DNA of 64,000 bases from Polyodon spathula (GCF_017654505.1 NC_054535.1:50390348-50454347), one strand, 5' to 3'; positions 44,772 through 55,946 are shown, numbered from the stretch's first letter. Notes: generated by a model not told the origin, from the sequence alone. Made by a program: numbers and translations.

Positions 44772-45500
44772 CTGTTATTTTGATGTTGGTACTGGGTATT
44801 GGGACTTATTTAATCTAATTTTCATCCAACACAGCTACATTCCATCCACTCACACAGTCCAGTAGCACAACGTTTCTCAAGCCGGTCTCAATGCAGCTAT
44901 TAGTATTGAACATAGCCCACTTAAAGGTTTAGCCAACCTTTAACAAATGATCATAAGCATGCAGGAGAGGAAAACAAAACCATTTTTGGGAAATAAACCT
45001 CTGGGAATCCATGGCTGATTCGATTGCCCTTCCTCCAGGCAGGCTACTAACACTTAAGAGTTCATTTTTGTAAAAGCATTTTTAGGATCCTTAATATTCG
45101 TTCTACTGTAAACTTGGTAAACACTGGAGGACCAACAACCCAACCATTTGATGAGGGAATCTTGCGAGAAGCTGCTACAATTCTGAAGGAATGACCGAAG
45201 AACTACTCATCTGAGAATCCGGACCGGGAAAGAATGTAGCAAAGGTGAAAGAAGAACCAATGTCGGGTGACGATTGTTCTGTTTTCGTTAATAAACAGCG
45301 GGAAAGACGGAGATGGACAAGAGAGAAAAGTGTCATGGGAGCTTAATTTATAAACAAAATAGGAAAGAGTTCCCTAATCTTCCTGGTCAGTTTTATTTCT
45401 TTTGAGCAGGAAGGAAAAGGTATCAGATGAGGTGATTGCGAGGTCAGAGATACAGTCGTGAATCTGGGGGGTTGAATTTGAGAGCGATGTAGACTCTGAG
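44772..45500. other. Unassigned stretch
   Basis: No recognisable family. It may be the 3' part of the DIRS element, whose end I cannot define. Confidence 0.3.
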
Positions 45501-45549
45501 CACCTAAGGAACAAAAAAAGGCTAAGAAAAAAGACCTTCAAGGTTTTAT

Positions 45550-46000
45550 CTAAAAATTGTGAGGAGTAGCCGGAGCTGATAAATGAGAGGCACTGAGAGA
45601 GTACATTGATGGTGATAGGTAGGCAAGCAGGGGGAGTAGGAGATTCTGATCATTGAAGCCCTTTCAGGATTAGTGAAATTTGTGAGTTGCTGAGTATAAA
45701 GTTGGGATGCCAAATATGAGTTTATAGAAAAACTAGATGCTGGATGGAGGAAAGTCTTATAGCCTATTCTTATGGGACATGATAGAGGATGATACTACAG
45801 GCATTGAAAATGAAGGGAAGGGAATGTTGATGCAGTGTGAAAATTTTTAAAGCAATTCCAGGATGACCAGTACATTTGCAGTGAGCAGGGAGTGATGCTG
45901 AGAAGAGTTGTTTCTTGAGCCTGCAGAATTAGGGAATGCAGCGGGTGGCTTATATGAATGTCAGGTCTGAAAAGGGAGGAATCTGAGTTGGTTAGAGGTC
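45550..46000 (-). pseudogene. Possible DIRS tyrosine recombinase, N-terminal part
   Basis: After RNase H come segments resembling the SAM-like start of DIRS recombinases (a SLLAANVLVILELL stretch near 45880, and YLAFQLYTQQLTNF near 45700). No catalytic R-H-R-Y residues are visible, so this rests mainly on position. Confidence 0.4.
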
Positions 46001-46300
46001 GTCTTTGGGAGCTAATGCTCTGAATCTCTGCATTTGGAAATGAGAAAGAGAATTGGTGATTACATTCAGGTGGCCGAGAATGTGTTGAGCTCTGAGAATG
46101 AACTGATGAGTAACAGATAACCAAGTAATCCTTCTGAATAGCTTCATTATATGGTGGGAGCATGAACGACCTTTGTTAATGATTTGGACTGTAGCTGAAT
46201 TATTTGAGTGGAGAAGAATGGATACATTTTTGTACAATGACGAGGAGTGATCGGGTATAGGAATGGTCCTGAATTCTTTGGGCCATGGAGCAGAAAACCA
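45992..46300 (-). pseudogene. DIRS RNase H
   Basis: SNNSATVQIINKGRSCSHHI, then LRAQHILGHLNVITNSLSHF and MQRFRALAP match the DIRS RNase H end, including the 'ADALSR' helix (here TNSLSH) and the following 'W.RF..LAP'. The expected aspartate in SDN is serine-asparagine (HSNN). Confidence 0.75.
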
Positions 46301-46633
46301 TTTCCCCTTGCAGTATCTTCCAAAGCCGAAGGGAGCTGCATCTCTGAACAGTTGAATGTCTTCATGCAGCAGGAGACAGTCGTCATAAAAGAAAGTAATG
46401 CCATTCCATTGTTTTAATAGGAGCTCCTACAAGCTGAGTTCTTTGCTGCAAAAAGGATCCATGAGTATGACATCGTTGAGGGAATCAACAGAAGGGATCA
46501 AGAGAAGGTAGGAGATGAAAGCTCTTCCTTGATGAAGTATCCTCATTGCTTAGTTTTAATGGCCTAGCAGGGAAAAAAGATTGTGTTTGGTAGGAGGGGA
46601 TCAGGCAGAAAAGAAGAAATAGAAACAATATGA

Positions 46634-46652
46634 CCCCCCCCCCCCCCCCCCC
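46634..46652. repeat. Poly-C tract
   Basis: 19 consecutive C inside the DIRS RT region. Confidence 0.95.
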
Positions 46653-46689
46653 AGGCTAAAAAAAGATTGGGAATCCAGTGAAGCCTAGA

Positions 46690-47091
46690 AGTGAGAGGAA
46701 GTGAGAGGACCCAAGGTCTTTTCTGATTCAAGGGGAATGCCGAGATTTTCCGTTATGTTCTGGGCAGGGGAAATGTGGGAAAAATCAAATTTGAAGAAAA
46801 TCATCCAGGAGAGGCAGTAGAAAAGGAATGCAGTAGTTATTAAGGAGGATCCAGCACAATGCTTCTGACAGGGTATCGAAAGTCATGGGGCTGGGTTCTG
46901 CAGCCGAACATCAGGCAAACAGAAAAGTAAAATATGGAAAGCTACTGTACTCCGAAAAGGGCAGGCTCAATGGGCATGATTTAAAATGTGTTTTATGTAT
47001 CGGCTTCATCCAGCCATGCCTTTTTTCCAGCAATTTGATTAAGAATATAGCACAGTCGATTTTTGCATATTGCAGGGAGAAATCTTCGTGA
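46690..47091 (-). pseudogene. DIRS reverse transcriptase
   Basis: Across broken frames: an EADT.NTF.IMP strand near 47015 (usual 'KADLKNAFRLIPV'), then PMTFDTLSEALCWI, a LLDDFLQI palm box near 46795 and GIPLESEKTLGP near 46725. The LDDFL box is the DIRS equivalent of YxDD. Confidence 0.75.
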
Positions 47092-47289
47092 GGGATTAAA
47101 CTATTTATGCTGGGTGTGGTGGAGTTATGGTAAGCAGAAATTAAGGAAGTTACAGGCAGAATAGGACAGGTTCCTTCGTTGAAGTTATTACAAATCTGGC
47201 AGCCTCCAGAGTATGCAGTATTGTGGCCCTGACCACCTTTTGATCTGGAGGGGATGAAGAGATGAGGAGGGCTGTGTTGCCCTGTTGAA

Positions 47290-47910
47290 AGCTTGTAGCT
47301 GAAAAAGTAGAAGGAATATTAGACAGAGAGGAAACCACTATGGGGGTCTGTTGGATGCCAATAGTGGACAGAGAGATCACTGCAGGGGCCTGCTGGACGC
47401 CTGCAGTGAGGGGGGGGGGTAACCTGAAAGGTTACAGTTGTTTGTTGGCCAACAGTGACGGATGTCAGAACCCCGGAAATGGATCGCTGGAGTGGTCGCT
47501 CCTAACTGTATAAACCGTCTCTGGATCCAAATGCTCAAAACTGCTGATGAAGAAAAGCATTTCACAGAAAAGGGGCAACTATGGGGGCCTGCTGGATACT
47601 CATAATGGCCAGGGAGGTCACTGCAGGGGCCTGCTGGACACCTGCAGTGAGGGGAGGGTAACCTGAAAGGTTACTTTTGGAGGACCACTGTGAAGGGCAG
47701 AAGAGTGCAAGGGAAAGCAGGGCTACCGTTTGAGGTAAGGAATAGAAGGGGGCCATGGGGCCCTGTTGAAGCCCACAGCTGGAAGAAAAACATTTGACAG
47801 AAAAGGGACCATTATGGGGGCCTGCTGGACGCCCATAGTAGCCAGCGAGGTCACTGCAGGGGCCTGCTGGACACCTGCAGTGAGGGGAGGTAACCTGAAA
47901 GGTTATAGTT
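47290..47910 (-). repeat. Tandem array of about 232 bp units, coding-like
   Basis: Three copies with starts of the shared TGCAGGGGCCTGCTGG block at 47391, 47622 and 47855 (spacing 231 and 233). Each unit also contains a second GGGGGCCTGCTGGA-type block and a GTAACCTGAAAGGTTA palindrome. Minus-strand frames are largely open and rich in Gln, Ala and Pro (QQAPAVTSLA, QQAPIVAPFL). It lies where the DIRS gag would be. Confidence 0.85.
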
Positions 47911-48049
47911 AGAGCCAGAATGATCAGTAAACTGCTGAATGAGCCTTTGATTGACAGGAGCTGTTGTCCCACCTTCTGAGTTTTCCGGATGTAGACGCGC
48001 TTTGTGGAGCTGCAGTGGGTGTGGGGCGAGGTGTTTCAAGTCCCCTTAT

Positions 48050-48690
48050 AATAAGTTGTTTCTTGTGAGTTTCGGGTTGGAATTTATAGAAACACTCATA
48101 CTGACTGGGCTTCTTGCTTTTTTCTATGTAATCGCTTACATGTTCTTGCAGGCAAACGTTGTACTTGCTAAGAAGTAGAACAGTCTCCAAAAAATTGCCA
48201 TGATCTGAAAAAATGTCCTCTAAAGTGTATGCAGCCTCTGATTTGTTTCCCCTATAGGTGAGTCCACGCTTGCCTATCACTTTCACAATGTCTATCACCC
48301 GCGCCAGTACTTGCCGTCGCTTTGGTATTTGTTCTTGCCATACAGACATTTGATTATGAAACAGTAAATACCTGCACTGCTGGTCTTCAAAAAGTAAGCT
48401 TCTGCACAAGCTCTGTGCATGACACATGTTCCATGCTCTTCTAATCTCTGACGAATATGTCTCCAATCTTTCATTCCTTCAATGAACATATTTGTTACAG
48501 AGCACATAGAAAATGCCAGGCAGACTGATACGAATATAGCATTCTGTTCCTCACAGTAGGGCAGCCACTTGTGGTTTGTTCCATCCTTGTGATTGACAGC
48601 TTTCTTTATTACAAGATGTTTTGGGTGATAATTAAAAAACAAAGTGAGCTGACATGTATTAAGACAAGTGAAATAGTTCAATATAGACTC
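48050..48690 (-). pseudogene. hAT-type transposase fragment: TTF zinc finger and DUF4371
   Basis: The first frame has WLPYCEEQNAIFVSVCLAFS then GMKDWRHIRQRLEEHGTC and a histidine, the TTF-type zinc finger of ZMYM1-like hAT proteins. After a frame change near 48400 it continues with QMSVWQEQIPKRRQVLARVI, IGKRGLTYRGNKSEAAYTLE and DHGNFLETVLLLSKYN, the DUF4371 start. The C-terminal catalytic half is missing; unrelated sequence joins near 48110. Confidence 0.85.
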
Positions 48691-49019
48691 TAAACTATCC
48701 CTAGACGGAGAGATACTGGTTTAATTTAAATCCTGTATTTTTTACCCTCCTGTTATGGCAAGCTTTCCGCAATAACAACACTCACAGCCTGCCTAGGTGC
48801 TAGATCACCTGTTAACTCCACAAATTGTTGTTCACAATCAGGAATAGCGGTTGTTGTTCCCTCTGGTGTGTGATTGTCGCAGGATCAAGGATATTTTCAC
48901 TGATATTTTCATTTCAGGGCCATTTTTTTCATCATGTTTTCTCACTAGGCTTGACAATATTTTGACTCAGTGGAGGAGGACGACTGAACAAATCCAGTAA
49001 TTTTTTTACATTTTTGGCC
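48691..49019. other. Unassigned stretch
   Basis: No motif recognised. Confidence 0.4.
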
Positions 49020-49355
49020 TCAGCTTCTAGTCTTCTGTTTCTTTTCTCTGATTTTCTCACACTCCAGGTTGAAATTTTCAGTCAATTGATCTGCAGCTGC
49101 TCGCCTGTTTAGCCTTGCACTTCGAATTAATGCATGGATATTATAATCCTGGAGTATGTGCTTCCGCCCACTGTTGCCCTTTGCTGATGATGTCTTTCCC
49201 TCGGAGTTCCATGCCAACATAACCTTAGATACCATTGTTCATGAAACATCAGCAAGTTGAGCTGTCTTGGTCACTGAAGCTCCTGCCAAACGCGCCCCAA
49301 CAGTTACCCCTCTTTCAAAGTCACTGAAGTCTCCTCTTGCAGCCATGCTAGCCAT
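49020..49355 (-). pseudogene. Tc1-like transposase, N-terminal part
   Basis: From ATG near 49355: GDFSDFERGVTVGARLAGAS is the first helix-turn-helix region. After an in-frame stop near 49240, VMLAWNSEGKTSSAKGNSGRK is the linker. The catalytic domain is missing. Confidence 0.85.
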
Positions 49356-49532
49356 AATTATAAGCAACCAGGCCTGTCCAGCAGTTTTATACATGACCCT
49401 AAGCATGCTGGGATGTTATTTGCTTAATTAACGCATGAACCACACCTGTGTGGAAGCCCTTGCTTTCAATATACTTGGTGTCCTTCATTTACCCAGGTGT
49501 TTCAATTTTTTGTCCACTACCTGTACTGTATG
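49356..49532 (-). mobile_element. Tc1-like 5' terminal region
   Basis: Ends with TTTTGTCCACTACCTGTA (plus strand), a terminal inverted repeat type shared by Tc1-like transposons, right before a GT/TA microsatellite. Together with 49020-49355 it forms the 5' half of an element. Confidence 0.65.
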
Positions 49533-49533
49533 T

Positions 49534-49534
49534 C

Positions 49535-49571
<37 letters not shown>
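49534..49571. repeat. (GT)n(TA)n microsatellite
   Basis: GT run passing to TA run, then T-rich sequence. Confidence 0.95.
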
Positions 49572-49661
49572 TTTTTTTTATTTTTTTTTTTGTTTTCTTA
49601 CAAGGACCGGCCCCTCTGGCATTTGCCAGAAACACCATTAACAACCCAACAGCAAAATTAA

Positions 49662-50220
49662 CTCTTTGCAGTTCATTTATTCAGCACTTGTCAGGCGCGT
49701 CAGGTGCAATTTATTTTCACACGTGCTGTTTATTTTACACGTGCTGTTTACATTTTTTTTTTCAGAGTAAAACAGGTTTAAAAGGCACTGAAATGAAAAA
49801 GGACACTCAGTACTGCATCTCCAGTCAAGCCCCACTGTTGTATTTTTCACATACCTCTTTATAGACATGCATACTGATAAATCCTTTCTTGGTCACTTGT
49901 TTTATCACCAGACTCATCAATAATACGATCCAAATTATTGCAAATGTCTATGATATTCTTTAAGCGCTGGATGCAGAAGCAGCTATCTCCTTTGTTTGTG
50001 TCCATGTTCTCTTTGTGGTACATGGGGCTATCAGATACAGCCTTTTTTTCGGCTTCATTCAGCTCCTATAGCCATTGAAAGGTTTTCTCTGCTTTTTCCA
50101 TAGAAAAAATGACTAGACCTGGGCTTTATGTCTTTTTGATAATGACAGATAGGGTCTGACATTGGACTGGAAAGGAAAAATTGTAATGTCGGACCTGGTC
50201 CAACATAGGACCGCAAAGGA
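49662..50220 (-). mobile_element. Complete piggyBac-type MITE
   Basis: 559 bp with TTAA at both sides (49658-49661 and 50221-50224). Terminal inverted repeats are CTCTTTGCAGTTC and, inverted, TCCTTTGCGGTCC. The TTAA target and CCYTTTG-type ends fit the piggyBac superfamily. No transposase, so it depends on an autonomous relative. Other copies: 36546-37119 and 7205-7345. Confidence 0.85.
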
Positions 50221-50224
50221 TTAA

Positions 50225-50890
50225 ATGAAAATGTTACCCATACGCAGAACTGCATAAAACATAAAAGTAAATACAATTTAGCAAAAGATTCAGAAAAAAC
50301 AACACAGTATCCAGAATTAAAACAGTATCCAAGTCAGTCATAAAAATTGCAGAACCTAGAGTGCTGCTCGATAACTCCCTAATGTCACAGTTCACTTGCA
50401 AATGAAAATACAGAAAAGCAACTAAATACATTATTATAGTATCTAAAACTCTTTAATGATTAAGTGTTTTACACTACCGTAGACGGAATTGCTGTTCTTG
50501 TTTGCTTTGTTGTTGCTCCATTTTCGTCAGGTGAAACTGGAGGAAACGATGTGTAACTAACTGCACTATAAAGATGGACTGCTTTGTGCATGAGAAAAAA
50601 ACAACACAAAACAAAACAAAAAATGCAGACTGTGACGGATAATCAAATAAATTTTAACATTGAAGAGATGGGCTTTGTATCAGAAAACTGGTGATGGGGT
50701 CGGAAATTGTGTGTGACAGGTAAGTGCAGTAATTTGTTACATATATATATAATGGGAATTAATTTTATTCTTAATACAAGGGTGATAAAGTGCAACCAAT
50801 GTGTATCTGAATGTTGTATATCCCAGTGCTGACTGTACATGCTTTCAGTATTTTCAGCTTCCTTGTTTACGGTGAATGGATTATATTTAG
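50225..50890. other. Unassigned stretch
   Basis: No motif recognised. Confidence 0.4.
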
Positions 50891-50990
50891 GGCATCTGAT
50901 TTTCGGGTTAAATTTTTTACAAATTCGGGTGAATGCTTTTTTAAAAATCGGATAGGATATTTAATGAAAAAATCGGTGAAATTTTTTTTA

Positions 50991-51742
50991 TATGCTCTGA
51001 GTGCACAAAACATTAGGAACTCCTTCCTAATATTGAGTTGCCCCCCCCCTTTTGCCCGCAGAACAGCCGTCGGGGCACGGACCGTACAAGGTGTCGAAAG
51101 CGTTCTACAGGGATGCTGGCCCATGTTGACTCCAATGCACCCCACAGTTGTGTCAAGTTGGCTGGTAGTGGATCTCTACTCTGAATAGCTCATTCCATTT
51201 CATCCCACAGATGCTCAAAATTGGATTGAGATCTGGTGACTGGGCAGGCCACTGTAGTAAGCCAAATTCACTGTCATGTTCGTGGAACCATTCTTGGGCA
51301 ATCCTAGCCATGTGGCATGGGGCATTATGCTGCTGAAAAAATCCATTAGCAGATGGATACACTGCTACCATGAAGGGATGCACCTGATTGGCAATGATGT
51401 TGAGATAACCTGTGGCATTCAAACGTTGCTCCACTTTTATCAAGGGGTCCAATGTGTGCCATGAAAACACGTCTGGCACCTACTACTATACCTCATTCAA
51501 AGGGACTTAAATCTTTTGTCTTGCCCATTTACCCTCTGAATGGCACACATACACAATCCATGTCTCAATTGTGTCAAGGCTTAAAAATCCTTCTTTAACC
51601 TGTCTCCCCTTCATCTATGCTGATTGAAGTGGATTTAACAGGTTACATCAGTAAGGGATCACAGCTTTCACCTGGATTCACCTTGTCAGTCTATTTCATG
51701 GAAAGAGCAGGTGTTCCTAATGTTTTGTACACTCAGTGTATA
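50991..51742 (-). mobile_element. Tc1/mariner deletion derivative with transposase C-terminus
   Basis: 752 bp with long terminal inverted repeats: on the minus strand it starts TATACACTGAGTGTACAAAA, and the plus-strand left end is a near match. This terminal sequence belongs to a family very abundant in salmonids, recalled rather than searched. It retains the C-terminal half of a transposase (51040-51490). Confidence 0.85.
51040..51490 (-). pseudogene. Tc1/mariner transposase, C-terminal half
   Basis: LNATGYLNIIANQVHPFM, then FFQQHNAPCHMARIAQEWF, where the catalytic Asp of QDNAPCH is His, and [13 protein letters not shown], the strand before the final Glu. A frame change near 51200 moves the C-terminal part to other frames. 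Loss of the second catalytic Asp confirms inactivity. Confidence 0.88.
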
Positions 51743-51929
51743 AGAAAGAATAAATATTTGTGTAGAAATCCAGTTTTATTTAGAAAGAAATAAACAAATG
51801 CTTAAGCAAAAAGTGTTGACAACAAAGTTGTCATCAACAGTTTGAATCCCCAACTAATGTATATTGCCATGCATTGGGGTATGCAAACTTTTGAGTGTCT
51901 ATAGGGGGCCGGGGGGTGGGGGCCCCCCC

Positions 51930-52190
51930 CCCACATAATTCAATTGTGTATTGAAAACTCACCCTGTCTGTGCACCGTTCTGTTAAGTATAGTCCGTTTT
52001 TGTTTGCCTCTTTTATTTTGGCGTAGAGTGCCGTGTCCTGTGTTTGTTTGTTCAACCCTTTTATTTTGCAATAAACCGGCACAAGCAAGCGTCCTTATCA
52101 TTTCAATTCATCTGTTCTGTCTTTGTGTATTTCATTCCTTCCTGGTTCTGATTAAGAAGCCACATTTTTCTAATAGGTAAATCAGCTTAC
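51930..52190 (+). other. LTR-like fragment with polyadenylation signal
   Basis: After a GC-rich GGGGGCCCCCC palindrome near 51920, the sequence runs TGTGTATTGAAA to an AATAAACCGGCACAAG segment, like the R-U5 part of an LTR. No boundaries confirmed. Confidence 0.3.
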
Positions 52191-52446
52191 TGTCGTCGGC
52201 GCCAGTTCTGCTCGGTTGCATTTGAATCACAGAAAACTGTGCATGTGTTTATTCGTTTATACAGAGTTTTCAGATTTAAACCGAATGCAAAAAAAAGCAT
52301 TCTGGGGGAGAAATCAGGTTAAATCTGGTAAAACCTGAAAATCAGACGCTCTAGTTATACTTTATAAGTTCTTTTTTAAGGCTTATTTTGTGTTCATAGC
52401 CTACAAAAATAGGTAGGGGCTTCTGATTTAAATTTAAGAGCAAAAA

Positions 52447-52526
52447 ATATATATGAATTTAATATATGAATTTCATACTTCAACAGAGATCCATATATGA
52501 AATTCATATATTAAATTCATATATAT
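52447..52526. repeat. Perfect 31 bp inverted repeat
   Basis: Arms 52447-52477 and 52496-52526 are exact reverse complements around an 18-base loop; composed of TATGAATTT-type units. Confidence 0.95.
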
Positions 52527-52529
52527 CAA

Positions 52530-53759
52530 AAGACTAATGCTGATTTTTATCCCTGGACATATATGTATATCTGATATATGTATATGCTCAAATACTGTAG
52601 TTCTGTGTTGTTCCATTGTTATATGAACCCTGTTTTAGCCATTATAAAATATACTAAGACATTTTCAACTTATGAAATGAAGGACTTTGCCACTGGTTTC
52701 ATATGATGAGGTCACTCACTAGAATAGAAAAAAGAATGCATGTGTTATTAAATTAAGTTTATGGTATTTTCCCCATTTATCAACTTCAAATAAATAATTC
52801 ACTCTGATAACAACCTAAAGAATTTTTAAAATGGCTTTACGCTGGTATCCAGAACAAGCATATTTAAAGAGTTATCTTCCATGTCATGAAGCAGCCAAAT
52901 ATCCCATGCTGTGTTACAAAAATAAAATAAAAAACTTCAGTAGCTGTTTCTGTACTTGACCTAAGCAGGGGAACATGTCATTGCTATAGTAACCTAAGTC
53001 ACACATTCTCATAAAATGCCCACAAAGTTTCCAGCAAATTTTCAACATCTGCCATAAAAGATGACAGATGCATAAATAACTACAAAATCCACAGAAGTAG
53101 GAAATATAATTAGGAAATATTCCCACTGGAGAAACTTTTTTGGAAATCCACATCTGTTAGAAGCAATATCACAAAACGAATTATACAAAACCATTACAAA
53201 GCCACAGTCTCCAAGATTATACCAAAAAGGCCTGTTAGAGTCTGAATTGTGGTGCAGTATTACTTAAGGCTTTAAAAATAATATTATGACTGTAGTGTGC
53301 AACCCCAAACCCCGGGAGGGGGTGGGAGAGGGTGGGGGGGCTGCAGAGGCTGTGGGAAGCAGCTGAGCTGTTTCTTGCTAGTTTTATACTGTTAAAAAAA
53401 GTATTCCTCTGCACTTTGCTCTTCAAAATTGGTCCCATACTGTTGTTGCAGGATAAGCTGGCTCCCCCGAGTTAAATTAGGGTTATACTGTGTAAAACAA
53501 AATAAATAACAGCAAAACAGTAGGAGATGAGTGAGAATGTTGTATTCTAATAGGAGGTAAGAAATTAATTTTTATGTTAATTTTAGTGATACTACCATAT
53601 GCATTTTAATGCTGGTAATGTATTTGATGTTAAATTTCATGCTGTGGTAATACCTCAATTGTGCGTTCACTGCTGTCTGGCTGCAATTAGACCACGGTGA
53701 GGGGTCAATTGTATATTTGAAAAAAGAGTTATGGTTCACAATAACAATCCACTGGTCTT
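52530..53759. other. Unassigned stretch
   Basis: No coding or repeat family recognised. A G-rich patch at about 53310-53340 is the only notable composition. Confidence 0.4.
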
Positions 53760-53799
53760 GCTAAAACTAATCTTAGCAAGATTGTATCATCAGCAGCAG

Positions 53800-54036
53800 C
53801 AGCAGCAGCCGTTTTCAATCCACTGCTGGATGAAAGCCTGCCCAAGATTCTTTTGCAAAAACTTATCTGCTACATCCCTCATCCATGTTTCTCCAGCGTG
53901 TTTCCTAATTTCATCTTGCCATCTTCCTGGATGTCTTCTTCTTGGTTGCTTTATATCTCTTAGGATCCTGTCTAGTATCGCCTTGGTCCAAATTGTCTGT
54001 TCTTGCTACATGTCTGGACCACTGCCATTTCAGTTT
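53800..54036 (-). pseudogene. RTE-like ORF C-terminal segment
   Basis: KWQWSRHVARTDN and then a KATKKKTSRKMARKLRNMLEKHG stretch resemble the 'W.GH.AR..D.RW' post-RT region of RTE proteins. Confidence 0.65.
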
Positions 54037-54196
54037 TTTCACTATTATAATAATATTGCATACTTTTGTTTGTGCTCTTATACATTCCTTCCTTTTCCTG
54101 TCTCTTCTTGTTATTCACAAAATGCATCTTTCCATACTCTATTGAGTCATTTATAATGTTTGAGACATTTTTGCATTGAGGGTCCAGGTTTTGCAT

Positions 54197-54817
54197 TCAT
54201 AAGTTGAGGCATAAGAGTAGTTTCCCTTTCAGAACCATGCTTAATCTTCCAAAGGCACTCCAGTCCATTTTTAATCTTCTGTTGATTTTGCATATTTGGT
54301 TCTCTGTTGCAGAAACTAACTGTCTTAAGTATACGTAGTTATTGACTTCTTCAAGCTTGATCCCATTGACTTCAATTGTCTGTGGAGTGGTATATTTATT
54401 GAACATGACTTGAGTCTTCTTCAGGTTCATTTTCAAACCTACTTTCATGCTAGCTTCGTGTAGTTCTTGTATTCTTGTTTCTAATTCCTCTGGGAACGCT
54501 GTAAACATGAGGATGTCATCAGCAAATCGTAGGTGATTTAAGTATGCTCTCTGACCCTTATTTTTCCAATCCAGTGTTTTGAAAATGTCTTTTAGGGTGG
54601 CCTTAAAGAGTTTTGGGGAAATTGTATCTCCTTGATGAACTCCTTTTTCAAGGTTGATTTTGTTGCTGTTTTTATGGAGTCTTACTGTGGATGATGCATT
54701 CTTGTATATGGTGTTGATCAAGTCCCTGTACGTTTTCTCGTTTCCTTGTTTTTTCAGAGAGCTTAATATAGATCTTGTATAAAAGTCAAAGGTTTTTTCA
54801 TAGTCGATGAATCTCAA
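54197..54817 (-). pseudogene. RTE-like reverse transcriptase
   Basis: A 206-codon frame with FIDYEKTFDFYTRS, KGVHQGDTISPKLFKATLKD, LNHLRFADDILMFTA (FADD catalytic pair) and GLKMNLKKTQVMFN. Open across the palm, but both ends are broken by frameshift. Confidence 0.9.
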
Positions 54818-55055
54818 GCAAAGTGTTTGTCATACTCGTTGCTGGTTTGAATCACTTACCTTACAACTTGAAGATGATCCATTGTGCCATTGTGCTAAAT
54901 CCAGTCCTGAATCCTGCTTGCCCATTTGATTGTGTCAAGTCATATTTATCTTGAAGTCTGTCGGTGAGTATCTTCGTAAAAATGTTATAGATTATAGGAA
55001 GCTAATAGGTGTGCAGTGCTTGAGGTCTTCTTTATCTCCTCTCTCATGTAAAGTA

Positions 55056-55247
55056 TCACTGATGCGTTCCAGTTGTTTGGCACTTACTTTTGCTTAAAAC
55101 AATCTGTAAAAATATGGGAAAGTATTTTTGTAATTTCTTCACCACCATCTTCACGATGTCAATCATTACGCCTTCTTCTCCAGGTGCCTTTCCTGTCTTG
55201 ATATGCTTGATAGCATGTTTCCACATTACAAGGGGGAAAAATGACAA
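55056..55247 (-). pseudogene. RTE-like pre-RT segment
   Basis: WKHAIKHIKTGKAPGEEGVM is the 'A...K..KAPG.D.I' entry motif of non-LTR reverse transcriptases. Separated from the palm by a decayed stretch of about 240 bases. Confidence 0.75.
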
Positions 55248-55250
55248 GAA

Positions 55251-55894
55251 ACATAACTAAACCATAAAGGCTAGTGGTCAGTGTAACAGGGTCAATAATG
55301 CCTCTGTTATCTTTTCACATATTTTTCACTTGTATGTTTCATTTTTACAATTTTACACTTTGATTTGATTAGTGCATGTTTTATATATTATCGATTAACA
55401 CCTTGTAAATTTGATTTATTACTTTTTAGTTGTTTCTCCACCCCATTCACCTTTTATGCCTTATTGGGTACTGACTAATTGAATAATTGACAGTTTTACG
55501 CACCTGAACATAATTAGCACACATCTCTTGCAAACTGAATGGCCACCCTGGGGGTTTGTGTCTGTGTGTCTGAGTGGGAACACATATAGTGTTTGGAATG
55601 GAGAGTAACAGAGAGAAGTGAAACAAGCCTGTACATGACACAACAAACAGCACCAATAACACATTCAAAACAAAAAAGTAGCCTAACAGTAAATACTGAT
55701 ATCTGGCTGCACAAATATGCACTCAAATCCTCCGGCTCAGGCATGTAACTTCAAGAGGCGAGCATTACCATACGATTAAGTCCGCTCCTTCAGGCTCAAA
55801 TGCTTATATAACATTGTAACATGCCTTGATACCTATTCACATTACTATTCCCAATGCTAAGCTCATTTGACTAACAGCGATTGCGAAAGCTGAT

Positions 55895-55898
<4 letters not shown>
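55251..55898. other. Unassigned stretch
   Basis: No motif recognised. Confidence 0.4.

Positions 55899-55945
<47 letters not shown>
55899..55945. repeat. (TG)n microsatellite
   Basis: About 23 TG repeats. Confidence 0.97.

Positions 55946-55946
<1 letters not shown>

Larger units (their letters stand above)
45500..48050 (-). mobile_element. DIRS-like retrotransposon, decayed
   Basis: Minus-strand order: a gag-side tandem-repeat region (about 47910-47290), RT (47090-46690), RNase H (46290-46000) and a tyrosine-recombinase N-terminal-like stretch (about 46000-45550). The RT and RNase H sequences are of the DIRS type. The terminal repeats were not found and every domain has stops. Confidence 0.7.
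50892..52349. repeat. Inverted repeats flanking a Tc1 insertion
   Basis: GCATCTGATTTTCGGGTT (50892-50909) and the reverse complement of AACCTGAAAATCAGACGC (52332-52349) agree at 16 of 18 positions, suggesting the ends of one DNA element that encloses the Tc1-like copy. Confidence 0.55.
53760..55250 (-). mobile_element. RTE-like LINE, truncated
   Basis: Minus-strand order: pre-RT segment (55247-55056), RT palm (54817-54197) and C-terminal segment (about 54030-53800). The 5' endonuclease part is absent. A CAG run at 53791-53808 marks the 3' edge. Confidence 0.8.

Noticed and set aside
47951..48178. Plus-strand frame with a hydrophobic C-terminal stretch
   Set aside because: Antisense of the hAT/DIRS junction; the hydrophobic stretch has no supporting context.
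53791..53808. CAG run as a coding polyglutamine
   Set aside because: Located at the 3' end of an RTE-like LINE on the other strand; simple repeat tail is the better reading.
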